DNA of 64,000 nt from Anthoceros angustus (lineage: Eukaryota > Streptophyta > Anthocerotopsida > Anthocerotales > Anthocerotaceae): NCBI GenBank assembly GCA_010909165.1, contig VJWM01000016.1, forward strand, positions 496,001 to 560,000, given 5' to 3'. Each line of letters starts with the position of its first letter. Positions within the stretch are counted from its first letter, which is position 1. The notes under the pieces are model-generated. The model had not been told where the DNA came from. It saw nothing but the letters and a program-made list of their open reading frames with translations, and made no database searches. This document shows positions 55,904 to 64,000 of the stretch, one piece after another. Both the position numbers and the translations under genes were made by a program.

Positions 55904-56730
55904 TTGGCTAGTGTACGAGCCACTTCTTGTTCGACGCAGCATTCCCTAATACGAATTGGTGCAAGAGCCCACGCTCTCTATGCTTCGCACCACGGGCTGA
56001 TGTTTTGGCGCCCTCTCCTTCAACTCTCCCAGAAGGAGCATCCTCCCCTACTCTCCTTGGCGCTGCTGGAGGACGTGACTCCTCGTTTAACATCTGCTCC
56101 TGTCCACCTCCAAGATGTATCCCTGCCCTTCTTCTTCCCACACCCTGGACACCGACTTCACGTGAAGCACCTTGGTATTAGTGCTTCACGCCGTTGCAGC
56201 GGCGTTTGTGCGCCCATCGACTCCGTTGTTGGGAAGGTGACGAGCCATACCGTCCCAAAAATAGCCAAGGGTTTGAAGGCACCACCTCAGCGGCACTATC
56301 CACCGTATTTGAAGCGACACCGCCCCCGCTATCCACCAACCCAGCGGACCTACTTGCAACTTGTAGCGCCGTCGAACTGATCCGCTCCTTCCACCGTCCG
56401 CACATGTAGCCACGGAGCTTGTCACGATTACGACTAGCCTCTGAGTTCAAGTTGAGTTCTCTGACTAGGTCATTTGCCGGCTAGCGGTATGCACGTACTC
56501 GATCCACTTTGCAAATGATATTCAACCTAAACCATAAATCCGACCCGATTTTTAAACTCATGACATTTGAAGGCAGCGTGGGCCGTTCTCAGCCATGGGT
56601 TCGTGAAATGAAGCGGCAAAAGACTATGTGGGGACATTGTCCTTAAACAAGTTGAATTTTTAAGCATATTTTAATATACCATTCTTTATTAATTTTAATC
56701 CTAGGTTCGTCCGGTTGCGAAGGAAGGGAG
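55904..56730. other. unassigned sequence before the repeated element
   Basis: Overlapping ORFs on both strands (for example 55,904-56,380 plus) have no recognisable domain. From 56,450 the sequence becomes AT-richer with no ORF, and at about 56,730 homology to the 8-kb element begins. Confidence 0.35.
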
Positions 56731-57815
56731 CTCGGCTCCATGGCCCATAAGCGGCAAGCAACAGGGAGGAGGAGAACGCCGGCAGCAAGGAAGACGGAGG
56801 CAGCCTTGGCGGCCTCAAGGAGTCCGCCCGCCTACCTGGTGAGCTTGGCCACGAGGCAGGCCCGGCGGGCGATCTGCTCGATTCTGGAGCACCTTTGGAG
56901 GAGAAGTGGGTGCTCGGGCTCATGTGGAGGCGGTCGGCAAGTCGATTCGACCGCCTACCACGAGCTCCTCAAGGCTCGAGGTCCTGCGCCACCCTAGGCG
57001 GGAGGTGGACTTCGAAGGACGGAAGGAGGAGGCGAGGAGGGCGGACAGACAGCTGGCCAGGAGTCCTAGGAGGCGCTGTTTGGCCAGCAGCGAAGGAGAG
57101 CAGCGGAGGAACCGGGAGGAGGAAGGCGCCACAGGAGGTAAGCCTCGGCACCCTCGCATGGAAGGACGAGGAGGATCTTGAAGGGAAAGGGTGCCACCGG
57201 ATCTTGAAGGGAAGGTGCAACCGGCATTGAGGAACCAAGGAGGGCTCGGTGGATGAACCCGTGGCTAGCCAGCGAGGAGGCATGCCCAGGCACGAGGTCC
57301 GGACTTTGTCCGGACTCAGAAAAGGCAGTCCGGCCCCAGGCGTCTGGACTTAGGGATCCAGACTCTAGTGACGAGTCCGCCCCCGAGGTCCGGACCCGAG
57401 AAGGGTTGGAGAGGCCGGACCCAGGCGATCCGGTCCCAGGGCCGGACTCCGGCGGGCGGGGCCGGACCCGGAGGAAGACCGGACCTAGAGGTCCGGACTC
57501 CGGAGTCGAGACAGGGTCCTGAGGTCCAAACTCGGGGAGTGGGGAGAGCCGCCGGTCCTGATCCAACCCCAGAGGCCTGCGCGAGGCCCGGGAGAGAAGA
57601 GGGGAGGACGAGGAGGACTTGGTGGTGACCGCCGTTGTCAGGCCGCCGCCGGTGGCGCAGCCTGACAGACCCTCGGGAAGAGGAAGGGTCCGCCTCGCGG
57701 ATCATCCGATTGGTGCCTGGGGCGGGCTCGGCTTTGGGCGCGGTGCCAAGAAGGAATGAGGGGCCATCCCAGCCCCACCACCGACGGCGGCGATAGGTGG
57801 AATAGGCAGGATAGT
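56730..57815 (+). mobile_element. third copy of the 8-9-kb LTR-like element
   Basis: Co-linear in direct orientation with about 8,010-9,125: gggaggaggagaacgcc near 56,767, ctcctcaaggctc near 56,965, the GTCCGGAC palindrome cluster at 57,295-57,530, and gggtccgcctcgcggatcat at 57,687. It stops before the TATA-like block, so it is a partial copy. The copia fragment begins just beyond it. Confidence 0.75.
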
Positions 57816-57928
57816 AGGAATAGACATTACTATAACATGAAAAAAAAATCAGACAAGTTGGAAAAGAAATGAATTTTTCATAATTGTAGACATTGCATGA
57901 GGACAAAATAAGAGCGTTTCAACCATTT

Positions 57929-59165
57929 CTAACTAAAGTGAGCACCTAACCATCCACACACCCTTACATTAGCTGTAGGTGGGGCTCTTTGAGGTATTCC
58001 TGCAGCCTTCTTTCTGCATTCATTCTCCCAGTGTCCCGGGATTCCGCACCAATTGCAACTGCCTTTCTTCCTTTGGTTTGGGCCTTGTCTTGCTTGGGGT
58101 GGTCTACTTGATGGACGGTCGTATCTTTCTGAACGTTGTTGTGGCCTATAAGTTCGACCTCGGCCAGGACCAGAACCCACATACATGATGCGGCCAGGTC
58201 TTGAGCTTGAGGAAGCTTGTCGAGTAAGATTGTCTTGTATGAAAGCTGAGAGAACTTCTGTGAGTATACCCTCGGCATCTTTCTTGGCTTGCCCGCCTTT
58301 CTTGAAGGCTTTTTGAGCATCCCGAATTCTGGGGTTTTGTGAGGTGATAAAATCATGATGGCTTGATGGCAGGGTGTAGAGAAACACGGCTGTCGCCTTT
58401 ACCTCATCGATCTGCCAGCCGGAGCTAGTTAGTTTGGCATGGGCTGTTCTGAAGGCAGATATGTGGTGCTGGGCCGTATCTGTGTCCTTCATTTTTAGTG
58501 AGAACAGATTTCTCACTGCTACCACCATTGTGCCAAGATCTTCTGCTTGGTACAAGTTTGCAAGCTGTGACCAAGCTTGGGCTGAGGATGTTGTTCCATC
58601 GACTTGATGTAACATTTGTCGCTCCAATCCTGCAAGTATAAGCTTCCTTGCTTTCTTATCCTTTTTCTTCCATTGATCTATGTCGGCCTGATTTGATTGT
58701 CCCGCATTGAGGACAACTTCTGGTTCCGTGCCATCCACTATCTCCATGAGGTTAGCCTCATCAAGTATGGAGGTCATGCGAACCACCTAGGTATCATAAT
58801 CAGAACCGTTAAAACGGTCTCTATCTTTGACGTCAACATTGTAGTTATGGATGGTGGTACCCATGTTATTAGATGTGGTGTGTGTACCACCTGTAATGTT
58901 CCTATCTAGTTGCTGGACTTGGACGGTTTTAGCGTCGTCTAGGTGCATTGCTCGAGGAGGAGGGTCTGGCTAAATGATCTAGATAGAGTGTGATTGTCAT
59001 GATTCTCTTTTCTAATGCTACAAGTCTGGATTCTAGTGTAGGTCGATCATGATTGTTAAATCTGCTAAATCTATGTTCTAAGAAGGCGAGGCGCTGTTCT
59101 TGGATAGGCTCTGTACAGTTTGGGTTGCAGGGTGCTACGTCTGCTAATTCGTCCAGGTGCCTCAT
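57929..59165 (-). pseudogene. Ty1/copia gag fragment
   Basis: The 58,786-57,929 frame is a copia-type gag: RMTSILDEANLMEIVDGTEP, ARKLILAGLERQMLHQVDGT, SAQAWSQLANLYQ, an FSLKMKD segment, and a CCHC zinc knuckle CNWCGIPGHWENEC at about 58,016-58,057. The frame upstream (DRFNGSDYDT then V) has TAG at 58,787-58,789 where copia gags have Trp, so a nonsense change cuts off the N-terminus. An additional upstream ORF (58,929-59,165) has helical character. Protease, integrase and RT are absent: the element ends shortly after the zinc knuckle. Confidence 0.88.
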
Positions 59166-59356
59166 TTTCCTTGCAGGTCGTTGAAGCTTTCTGCAGGGAT
59201 ACGCTATATCCAGACATGTGAAGCATTTGCAATATTGCAGTTGCCTCTATATAGGATCCATTGTCTGCAGTTTGCTTAGAACAGAATTTTTGCGATTAGG
59301 GATTCAGATCCCATCTTGCGATGGAAGGAGAGCATCCTTCGTGTGCTTGGCTTACA

Positions 59357-59368
59357 GCTCTGATACCA
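59357..59368 (-). promoter_or_regulatory. copia primer-binding site, initiator tRNA-Met
   Basis: The minus strand reads TGGTATCAGAGC, the exact plant initiator-tRNA-Met complement used by Ty1/copia elements, about 190 bases upstream of the gag ORFs and on the same strand. The 5' LTR should therefore extend rightwards from about 59,370. Confidence 0.93.
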
Positions 59369-60060
59369 TAACGCAGATTGGTCATGGAGAGAAGAATCAA
59401 TAAAAATAAGTGTGTGAGGGAGTTTTTGTTTTATGATGCATCATGAGGAGACGTGACTCTAAGGAGAAGTGCGTCGGTTCAATCTACATGCTACATGTGA
59501 CTTATAAGCTAAATTATGAAACGTGCCCTAACTTGCTCAAGGGCGTTTTCGACAAAAAGGCACCTCGAAACCTCTGGCACAGTTCTTTGACTGAAGGTGC
59601 TTGCCCTGCAGTAGGTCTACCAGACTTGCATGTGCACGCCAGAAGAGGCACATTATTGGCTATAAGACGATTGGTGGTCGGAGTGATGCCCATGCGGACG
59701 GCATGGTTGTGATGTGCCCATGGCTCCGCGATTGTGGTGTACCCCCATCATCACATGTGTGTGTAGAGGCTGCTCATGGCTTGGCAGGCACAGCTTGTGG
59801 GAACACTTTCTTGCATGTGGCTTTCCATTTTTCCCAAGTGGCTCTTCATCCGATTTGTTTCTCGGGCAGCAATCTTGTGGCCGTGATGCATTATTCTAGC
59901 GTGTTGTCCAGCGATTGAGTGAGACGATCCATTCAGGGGAGCATATACTGTCCACAGTTACTGCAGTTATGTAACTGTGACTGCGGGAGGGTTAAGGAAT
60001 CAACACGTGGCAGAGCAAGGCATTATGAATTTTAGGTATTTCGTCTTTTGAATACACATT
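59369..60060 (-). mobile_element. probable copia 5' LTR or leader remnant
   Basis: The DNA beyond the primer-binding site is the expected place of the 5' LTR. It contains no recognised gene. A possible inner boundary is TGGTCATGGAG at 59,379. The outer boundary and a matching LTR are not found in the window, so the assignment is positional. Confidence 0.35.
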
Positions 60061-60070
60061 TGTGTCAACT

Positions 60071-60142
60071 GCCGTCTTAGCTCAGTGGTAGAGCGCGTGG
60101 CTTTTAACCACGTGGTCGTGGGTTCGATACCCACAGACGGCG
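60071..60142 (+). tRNA. trnK-UUU: tRNA-Lys(UUU), nuclear
   Basis: A 72-nt cloverleaf: acceptor GCCGTCT pairs with AGACGGC (discriminator G), the D-arm is TAGCTCAGTGGTAGAGC, the anticodon stem CGTGG/CCACG closes loop CTTTTAA with anticodon TTT at 60,103-60,105, and the T-arm has GGTTCGATACC, which is also the Pol III B box. No CCA is encoded, as in nuclear genes. A TTTT terminator candidate follows at 60,172. It lies alone in repeat-rich DNA. Confidence 0.97.
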
Positions 60143-60177
60143 CAGGCCGAAAGATTCCACATTTAAAATTATTTTAC

Positions 60178-60268
60178 CTTAAACTTAATCCACTATGGAC
60201 GAATCTTCTTAAACTTAATCCACTATGGACGAATCTTCTTAAACTTAATCCACTATGGACGAATCTTC
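60178..60268. repeat. 30-bp tandem repeat behind the tRNA
   Basis: Three exact copies of a unit containing aacttaatccactatggacg start near 60,181, 60,211 and 60,241. The array starts 36 bases after the tRNA gene. Confidence 0.97.
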
Positions 60269-60319
60269 TAAGGGTCGAGGACCTATGCAAGCCTGTCGAA
60301 GGATCGTCCACTAAGACGG

Positions 60320-60540
60320 ATTTCCGTCATGGGACTTGGTACTTAACAACTTGTACCATGGTGTGCCTAAGCTACTTGCACCAAGGGCATCCACTCCCTT
60401 TAGGCACCCCATCTAAGTATCGATCTAACAACAAGGACATCCACTCCCTTTAGGCACCCCATCTAAGTATCGATCTAAGCTCAGGATGTTTAACCTTTAG
60501 GCACCCCATCTAAGTACCGATCTAAGCTCAGGATGCTGAA
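60320..60540. repeat. repeat block of about 50 bp
   Basis: ccactccctttaggcacccc occurs at 60,391 and 60,441, and a shorter relative (ctttaggcaccccatctaag) near 60,495. The block begins with tgggacttggtacttaacaa, which is shared with 35,600-35,640 at the end of RPF1. Confidence 0.85.
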
Positions 60541-60588
60541 TCACGGCGTTAATCAATGGATTAAGGGGTTGCCTGCGGCAGATGGCTC

Positions 60589-62030
60589 TTACTGTTTACC
60601 GCTGCATTCAAGATGTGAAGAGCAATGTTCCCAGTCTTGACAGCCTTTAAAGGTCTTGTGTTGCGTAGGAGTTATTCCCGATTCCTCAGCAAGTGCATTC
60701 GATCTATCCGAGGTTCCTGGCCCCAGGATTCTCAATTCCAAAGAGGCAATTGCCCCAATGTTGCGTCCCCTCCTATAAAGCTCGCACAGGCTTGCCTCCA
60801 TACCCATGCTCATCGCTACCAGGCATGGTCGCTAACCACATGGGTATCCACGGTCTCACTGGTACGCTCGAGGAAATGACGTGGTGGCCCGGGACAGAAG
60901 ACACGCTTGTACAGCTGGTAAAGTCCAAAAGCTGCGTGGTTGCAGGCAAGGGCTCTTCGCAGCTGCTGTCGCCACTTGTATGAGCTCATATTCCTCTGGT
61001 TTCTGTATGTTGATTCTCAGAATGACGTTCAGCCTACCCATAACTTGGAAACTCGGGGCATTATGATAGAAGCCAAGACACTTCAGCACATCTCCCACCC
61101 TGTACCTCCACAGGCCCGCAAACACACTAGCTTTAGCTTTACAATATTGTGCAGTCCCTGCTCAAGTTGCACAACAGAAAATGGCTACCGGAATGTGTAG
61201 GTACCACCAGCTCATACTGTTGTGCCTCTCTTACACTTGCTGGATGTACCAATTGCAGGCCAGCGGATTCGCATTGCCCAGGGCTCGATAGGGTTCTGTG
61301 TCACAATCTGCTTCCAGAACCAGGAATCCGAAGTAAGCTATGTCCCGCAGCATCACTAATGTAGTCTCATGTGGCGCAGCAGTTGAACAATGGCCCAAGT
61401 TAGACTACGAGAGCTCCAAGTCCCTTTGGACTTCAGCATCTCCACATATAATCGTGGAAACAAGAATCTGACCGCCGGAAAGGAAGCTGAGCTTCTCCGC
61501 GCACTGAAGCATTGCGCCGGCCGCATCGCAGCTGAGGACTGTCACATTGGGCCAGGTGCCTTCCCAAGGCTTCTTCCCACATTCGGCCCTGATGACGTTG
61601 GCCAGCTCCGGATTTGGCCTCTCCAGAAGCTGCGATACAGCTTCACGAGCTGCACTCTGTGATCTTGCTACTGAGAGCTTGCCTGTCTCTTCGTGGTTGG
61701 AAATGTCCTGCCAGTCCTGTTGAGGATGCTAAAACCTAAAAGCGATGGCCAGACTAGGCGCGAAATGCGAAGCAAGGCTCCTTATATCAGAGGCCCGGAA
61801 AAGGCCGCAAAGGAAATGGCAGTACACGGCTTGTTTGTAGTCTTGGCACAGAGACACAGCTGCCGGACCTGGTGCAGCCCGAGTGCTTACGTACGTGACG
61901 GTTGATGAAAGACCTGGTACCAGGCCTAGTTGTAAGGCCTCCTGGACTCTTGGTTGATTTTCCCGCATGCATGAACTTGAATGTCTGCCGCGTATCTCCG
62001 AAGGCCAGGCCTGCAGCTTCAAGATTAGCT
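60589..62030 (-). pseudogene. GH3 acyl-acid amido synthetase pseudogene
   Basis: Minus-strand blocks follow GH3 order: KSPGGLTTRPGTRSFINR (about 61,920-61,975), CQDYKQAVYCHFLCGLF (about 61,810-61,860), DWQDISNHEETGKLS (about 61,675-61,720), REAVSQLLERPNPELANVIR (about 61,590-61,650), GLWRYRVGDVLKCLGFYHNA (about 61,060-61,115), LLDFTSCTSVSSVPGHHV (about 60,880-60,935) and ELYRRGRNIGAIASLELRI with LGPGTSD at the C-terminus (about 60,710-60,780). GH3 enzymes conjugate hormones such as auxin or jasmonate to amino acids. The N-terminal third including the ATP-binding motif is absent, the frame changes several times and a TAG lies at about 61,733. It is a truncated pseudogene or a badly assembled gene. 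Confidence 0.8.
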
Positions 62031-62089
62031 CCCTGCATCCCTCGAGGCTGGAAGTTCAGAAAATCTTGATTGCATGGCTCACCGGGGTA

Positions 62090-62215
62090 CCCAACATGCA
62101 AAATCTTACAAAGCGGCAAAACTGTTCTGGATATGTCCATTCGAAATCGTACATAGTGGCAAAACTGTTCTGGATACGTTCCAGACAAAAAGCTGCATCC
62201 TTCGTAGGAACCTTG
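62090..62215. repeat. short direct repeat at the broken GH3 5' end
   Basis: ggcaaaactgttctggatac occurs near 62,157 and a close relative near 62,115, within a partial tandem duplication of about 42 bases. It lies where the missing 5' part of the GH3 gene should start. Confidence 0.7.
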
Positions 62216-62339
62216 GGTGTCCGCTAGATACCTGCACAGACTACACAGTACTAGTCTAGAGCGCGAATAACAATTGCAAGCCAAGCCACACAGCCACAGG
62301 TCTGCAGATTAGCAGCTCTGCCGGAGGCTCACACAGCCA

Positions 62340-63445
62340 CAGATTTTACGACAAGCTAGAACTAAATTTGCAAATCCGCTCTCGTCTTGCTACAAGCTTG
62401 CACAGGGGCTTTTCAGAAGGCAGGCCAGAGTAAGTAACATCGGTAGCCAAACTCGGGCCCTCCTGCTCCATTTGTCCATACACAACAATCGCCTCATAAA
62501 TGTCCCAGACCTTGCTGTAGATTATAGACCCAGCAATCTGCAGGGCATTCCATGACGGTACCACATCCTGTGTTGGCCGGCCAAGCTGTCAAAAACCTGG
62601 CGTGCATCCTCGCTCCACTTCACCACATTTTCGCATACAATCTCATGTGCACCAGACAGGTGGCCACCACGTGCTACGTAACGTCATCCAGCAGTCCTCC
62701 TTCGACAATCTATGAGTGCAGTTGCATGCCCTTCTGTAAGCTCCACCGCTGCTTCAAGCCCACAGGCCTTGTGACAAGCAAAAGTAACATGGTTAGCCGA
62801 AAGCAGGCCCTCCTGCTCCATTTGTCCATACACAACAAGCGCCTCTTGGCCCACTGGTCATTGCTGTTTAGTGCATACTCCATGTCGCCACATCCTTTGT
62901 GGCCAAGCTGTCAAGACCCTGGCGTTGCATGCCCTTCTGCAAGCCACCCCTGCTTGGCTTCCACAGGCCTTCAGAAGGCAAGCCAACAAAATTAACATGG
63001 TCAGCCAAAATGAAGCCCTCCTGCTCCATTTTTCCATATCAGAACAGGCGCCTAGCCTCATATCCGAGCCCCTTGCTGGCCATACCCAGCTATTAGGGCA
63101 TTCCATGTCACCACACATCCTTTGTGGCCAAATTGTCAAAAACCTGGCGTGCATCTTTCAATTCACCACACTTCGCATACATGTCCACCGGGCAGTTGCC
63201 CACCACTACTACGTAACGTCATCCAGCAAACTAGTCCGCTTTCGACCATCCGCTGAGAGTGCAGCTGCCCTTCTGTAAGGCGCCAGTGCTTGCATAGGGC
63301 CTCAGAAGGCAGGCAAGCAAGCACAAGTCCCCACTACCTACCTGCACTAACCCACAGCCTTCAGAGCAGCAAGACCAGGGTTTGGTGGACTGACCAGGCC
63401 ACGGTGAATGGCAGTGCCCACAAAGCTGCTGAACAGCGGGCATCT
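62340..63445 (-). pseudogene. PPR-repeat pseudogene
   Basis: Minus-strand frames show repeated pentatricopeptide segments: SWNALQIAG and VVYGQMEQEGPSLATDVTY (62,440-62,555), EALVVYGQMEQEGLLSANHV and TFACHKACGLEAA (62,750-62,845), DARQVFDSLA (62,580-62,610), and GEALFY-type relatives with ADHVNFVGLLKACGSQAG near 62,950-63,030. These fit the L/S motif pattern of PLS-class PPR proteins, which bind organellar RNA and are abundant in ferns and mosses. At least three decayed repeats of about 200-300 bp occur, with stops and frameshifts. No E/DYW domain was seen. Confidence 0.7.
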
Positions 63446-64000
63446 AGCTGTGCTCAGAACCTGGCAAAATACTACAGGATAGCAAGGCTGGACTGCACCT
63501 GGAGAAAGTACCATTGGCACCTGCACCGGAGAATGTAGAATTGCCACCTGCAACCTTCTTCCACGCATGGTCATTATGCTTGACTTCGAGCTCCTAAGGT
63601 AAGCTGATGAAGAAGAAAGTGCCACCACGTCATACCACGTCGCAGGCCTCCAACAGGTGGCAGTCACTGACACGCATAGCTGCATCTCCATGGACAACTG
63701 TGTCCTGCCCCCAGACTTGCCGAACATGATGAGAGCTCGTGTCAGCACCTCATGTAAGAAGTCCAGGCTCGGCGATGAGCTCCCTCGCTTTCCAGAAGAT
63801 GCCCTTCCTTTTCTTTTCTGGTGTAGTAGTTTACATCCATGTGGGAATTGAACTAGAACTGAGCCCCCATCTCTCATTTTCCATATGTTGTACTTGATGG
63901 TCCATTACATGGAAAATGCACCATAAGTGTTTAGGTAATAATAATTTTTCAAGAGAAAAATAAATATTAACATCATTCAGTCTTCCTTGGTTAAACACAA
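63446..64000. other. window end, no supported gene
   Basis: A minus-strand ORF (63,347-63,877) has no recognisable domain apart from overlap with the PPR remnant. The last 150 bases are AT-rich with aataataattttt and no further feature. Confidence 0.35.

Noticed and set aside
55904-56380. 158-aa Pro/His-rich plus-strand ORF
   Set aside because: No domain and no conserved counterpart; overlapping ORFs exist on the other strand.

Overview
The window looks like nuclear DNA of a land plant, most likely a seedless one (fern, lycophyte or bryophyte). It carries a plant-type 60S stalk protein P0, intron-rich RPF1 and EMG1 genes, a GH3-type auxin-conjugation pseudogene, decayed PPR repeats of the style common in ferns and mosses, a nuclear-type tRNA-Lys(UUU), and a heavy load of nested transposons. 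There are no bacterial operons, Shine-Dalgarno sites or CRISPR arrays. The species is not determined.

Layout. 1-11,110: two inverted copies of a GC-rich, LTR-retroelement-like sequence meeting near 4.5-5.2 kb, with an extra LTR-like end at 10.0-11.1 kb. 11.1-16.6 kb: AT-richer DNA with small unidentified ORFs, tandem duplications, a 71-bp triple repeat, a palindromic 42-bp repeat and telomere-like TTTAGGG motifs. 17.0-19.1 kb (+): a broken gene with a probable ParB-like domain. 19.1-19.8 kb: a tandem repeat of about 155 bp. 19.83-34.8 kb (-): a Mutator-like (MULE) transposase gene cut in two by a 12.9-kb Ty3/gypsy retrotransposon at 21,645-34,567, which has 3.5-3.6-kb LTRs and a CTCG target-site duplication.

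35.6-40.8 kb is the host-gene island: RPF1 (-), RPLP0 (+) and EMG1 (-). All three act in ribosome assembly or function. RPF1 and RPLP0 are divergent, RPLP0 and EMG1 convergent. Telomere-like boxes lie upstream of RPF1 and EMG1, and an RPLP0 leader-like duplicate lies upstream of EMG1. By translating and splicing by eye I could assemble a complete EMG1 (7 exons, 234 aa). RPF1 can be followed through 9 exons but carries a frame-breaking 7-bp duplication and a shortened C-terminus.

41-50 kb: tandem repeats, a truncated PIF/Harbinger-like transposase, and large imperfect duplications with trihelix/MYB-SANT-like gene pieces and a 35-bp minisatellite. 50-56.5 kb: a (CATCCC)n-type minisatellite, a 0.94-kb tandem duplication and a decayed transposon-borne gene. 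56.7-57.8 kb: another copy of the element seen at 8-9 kb. 57.9-59.4 kb: a Ty1/copia gag fragment with its initiator-Met primer-binding site. 60.07 kb: tRNA-Lys. 60.6-62.0 kb: the GH3 pseudogene. 62.3-63.45 kb: PPR-repeat pseudogene.

In every duplicated block, copies differ mostly by small indels clustered at CAG/CTG/CCGG triplets. This may be an assembly or base-calling artefact at methylated sites, so many frameshifts here should be treated as provisional.
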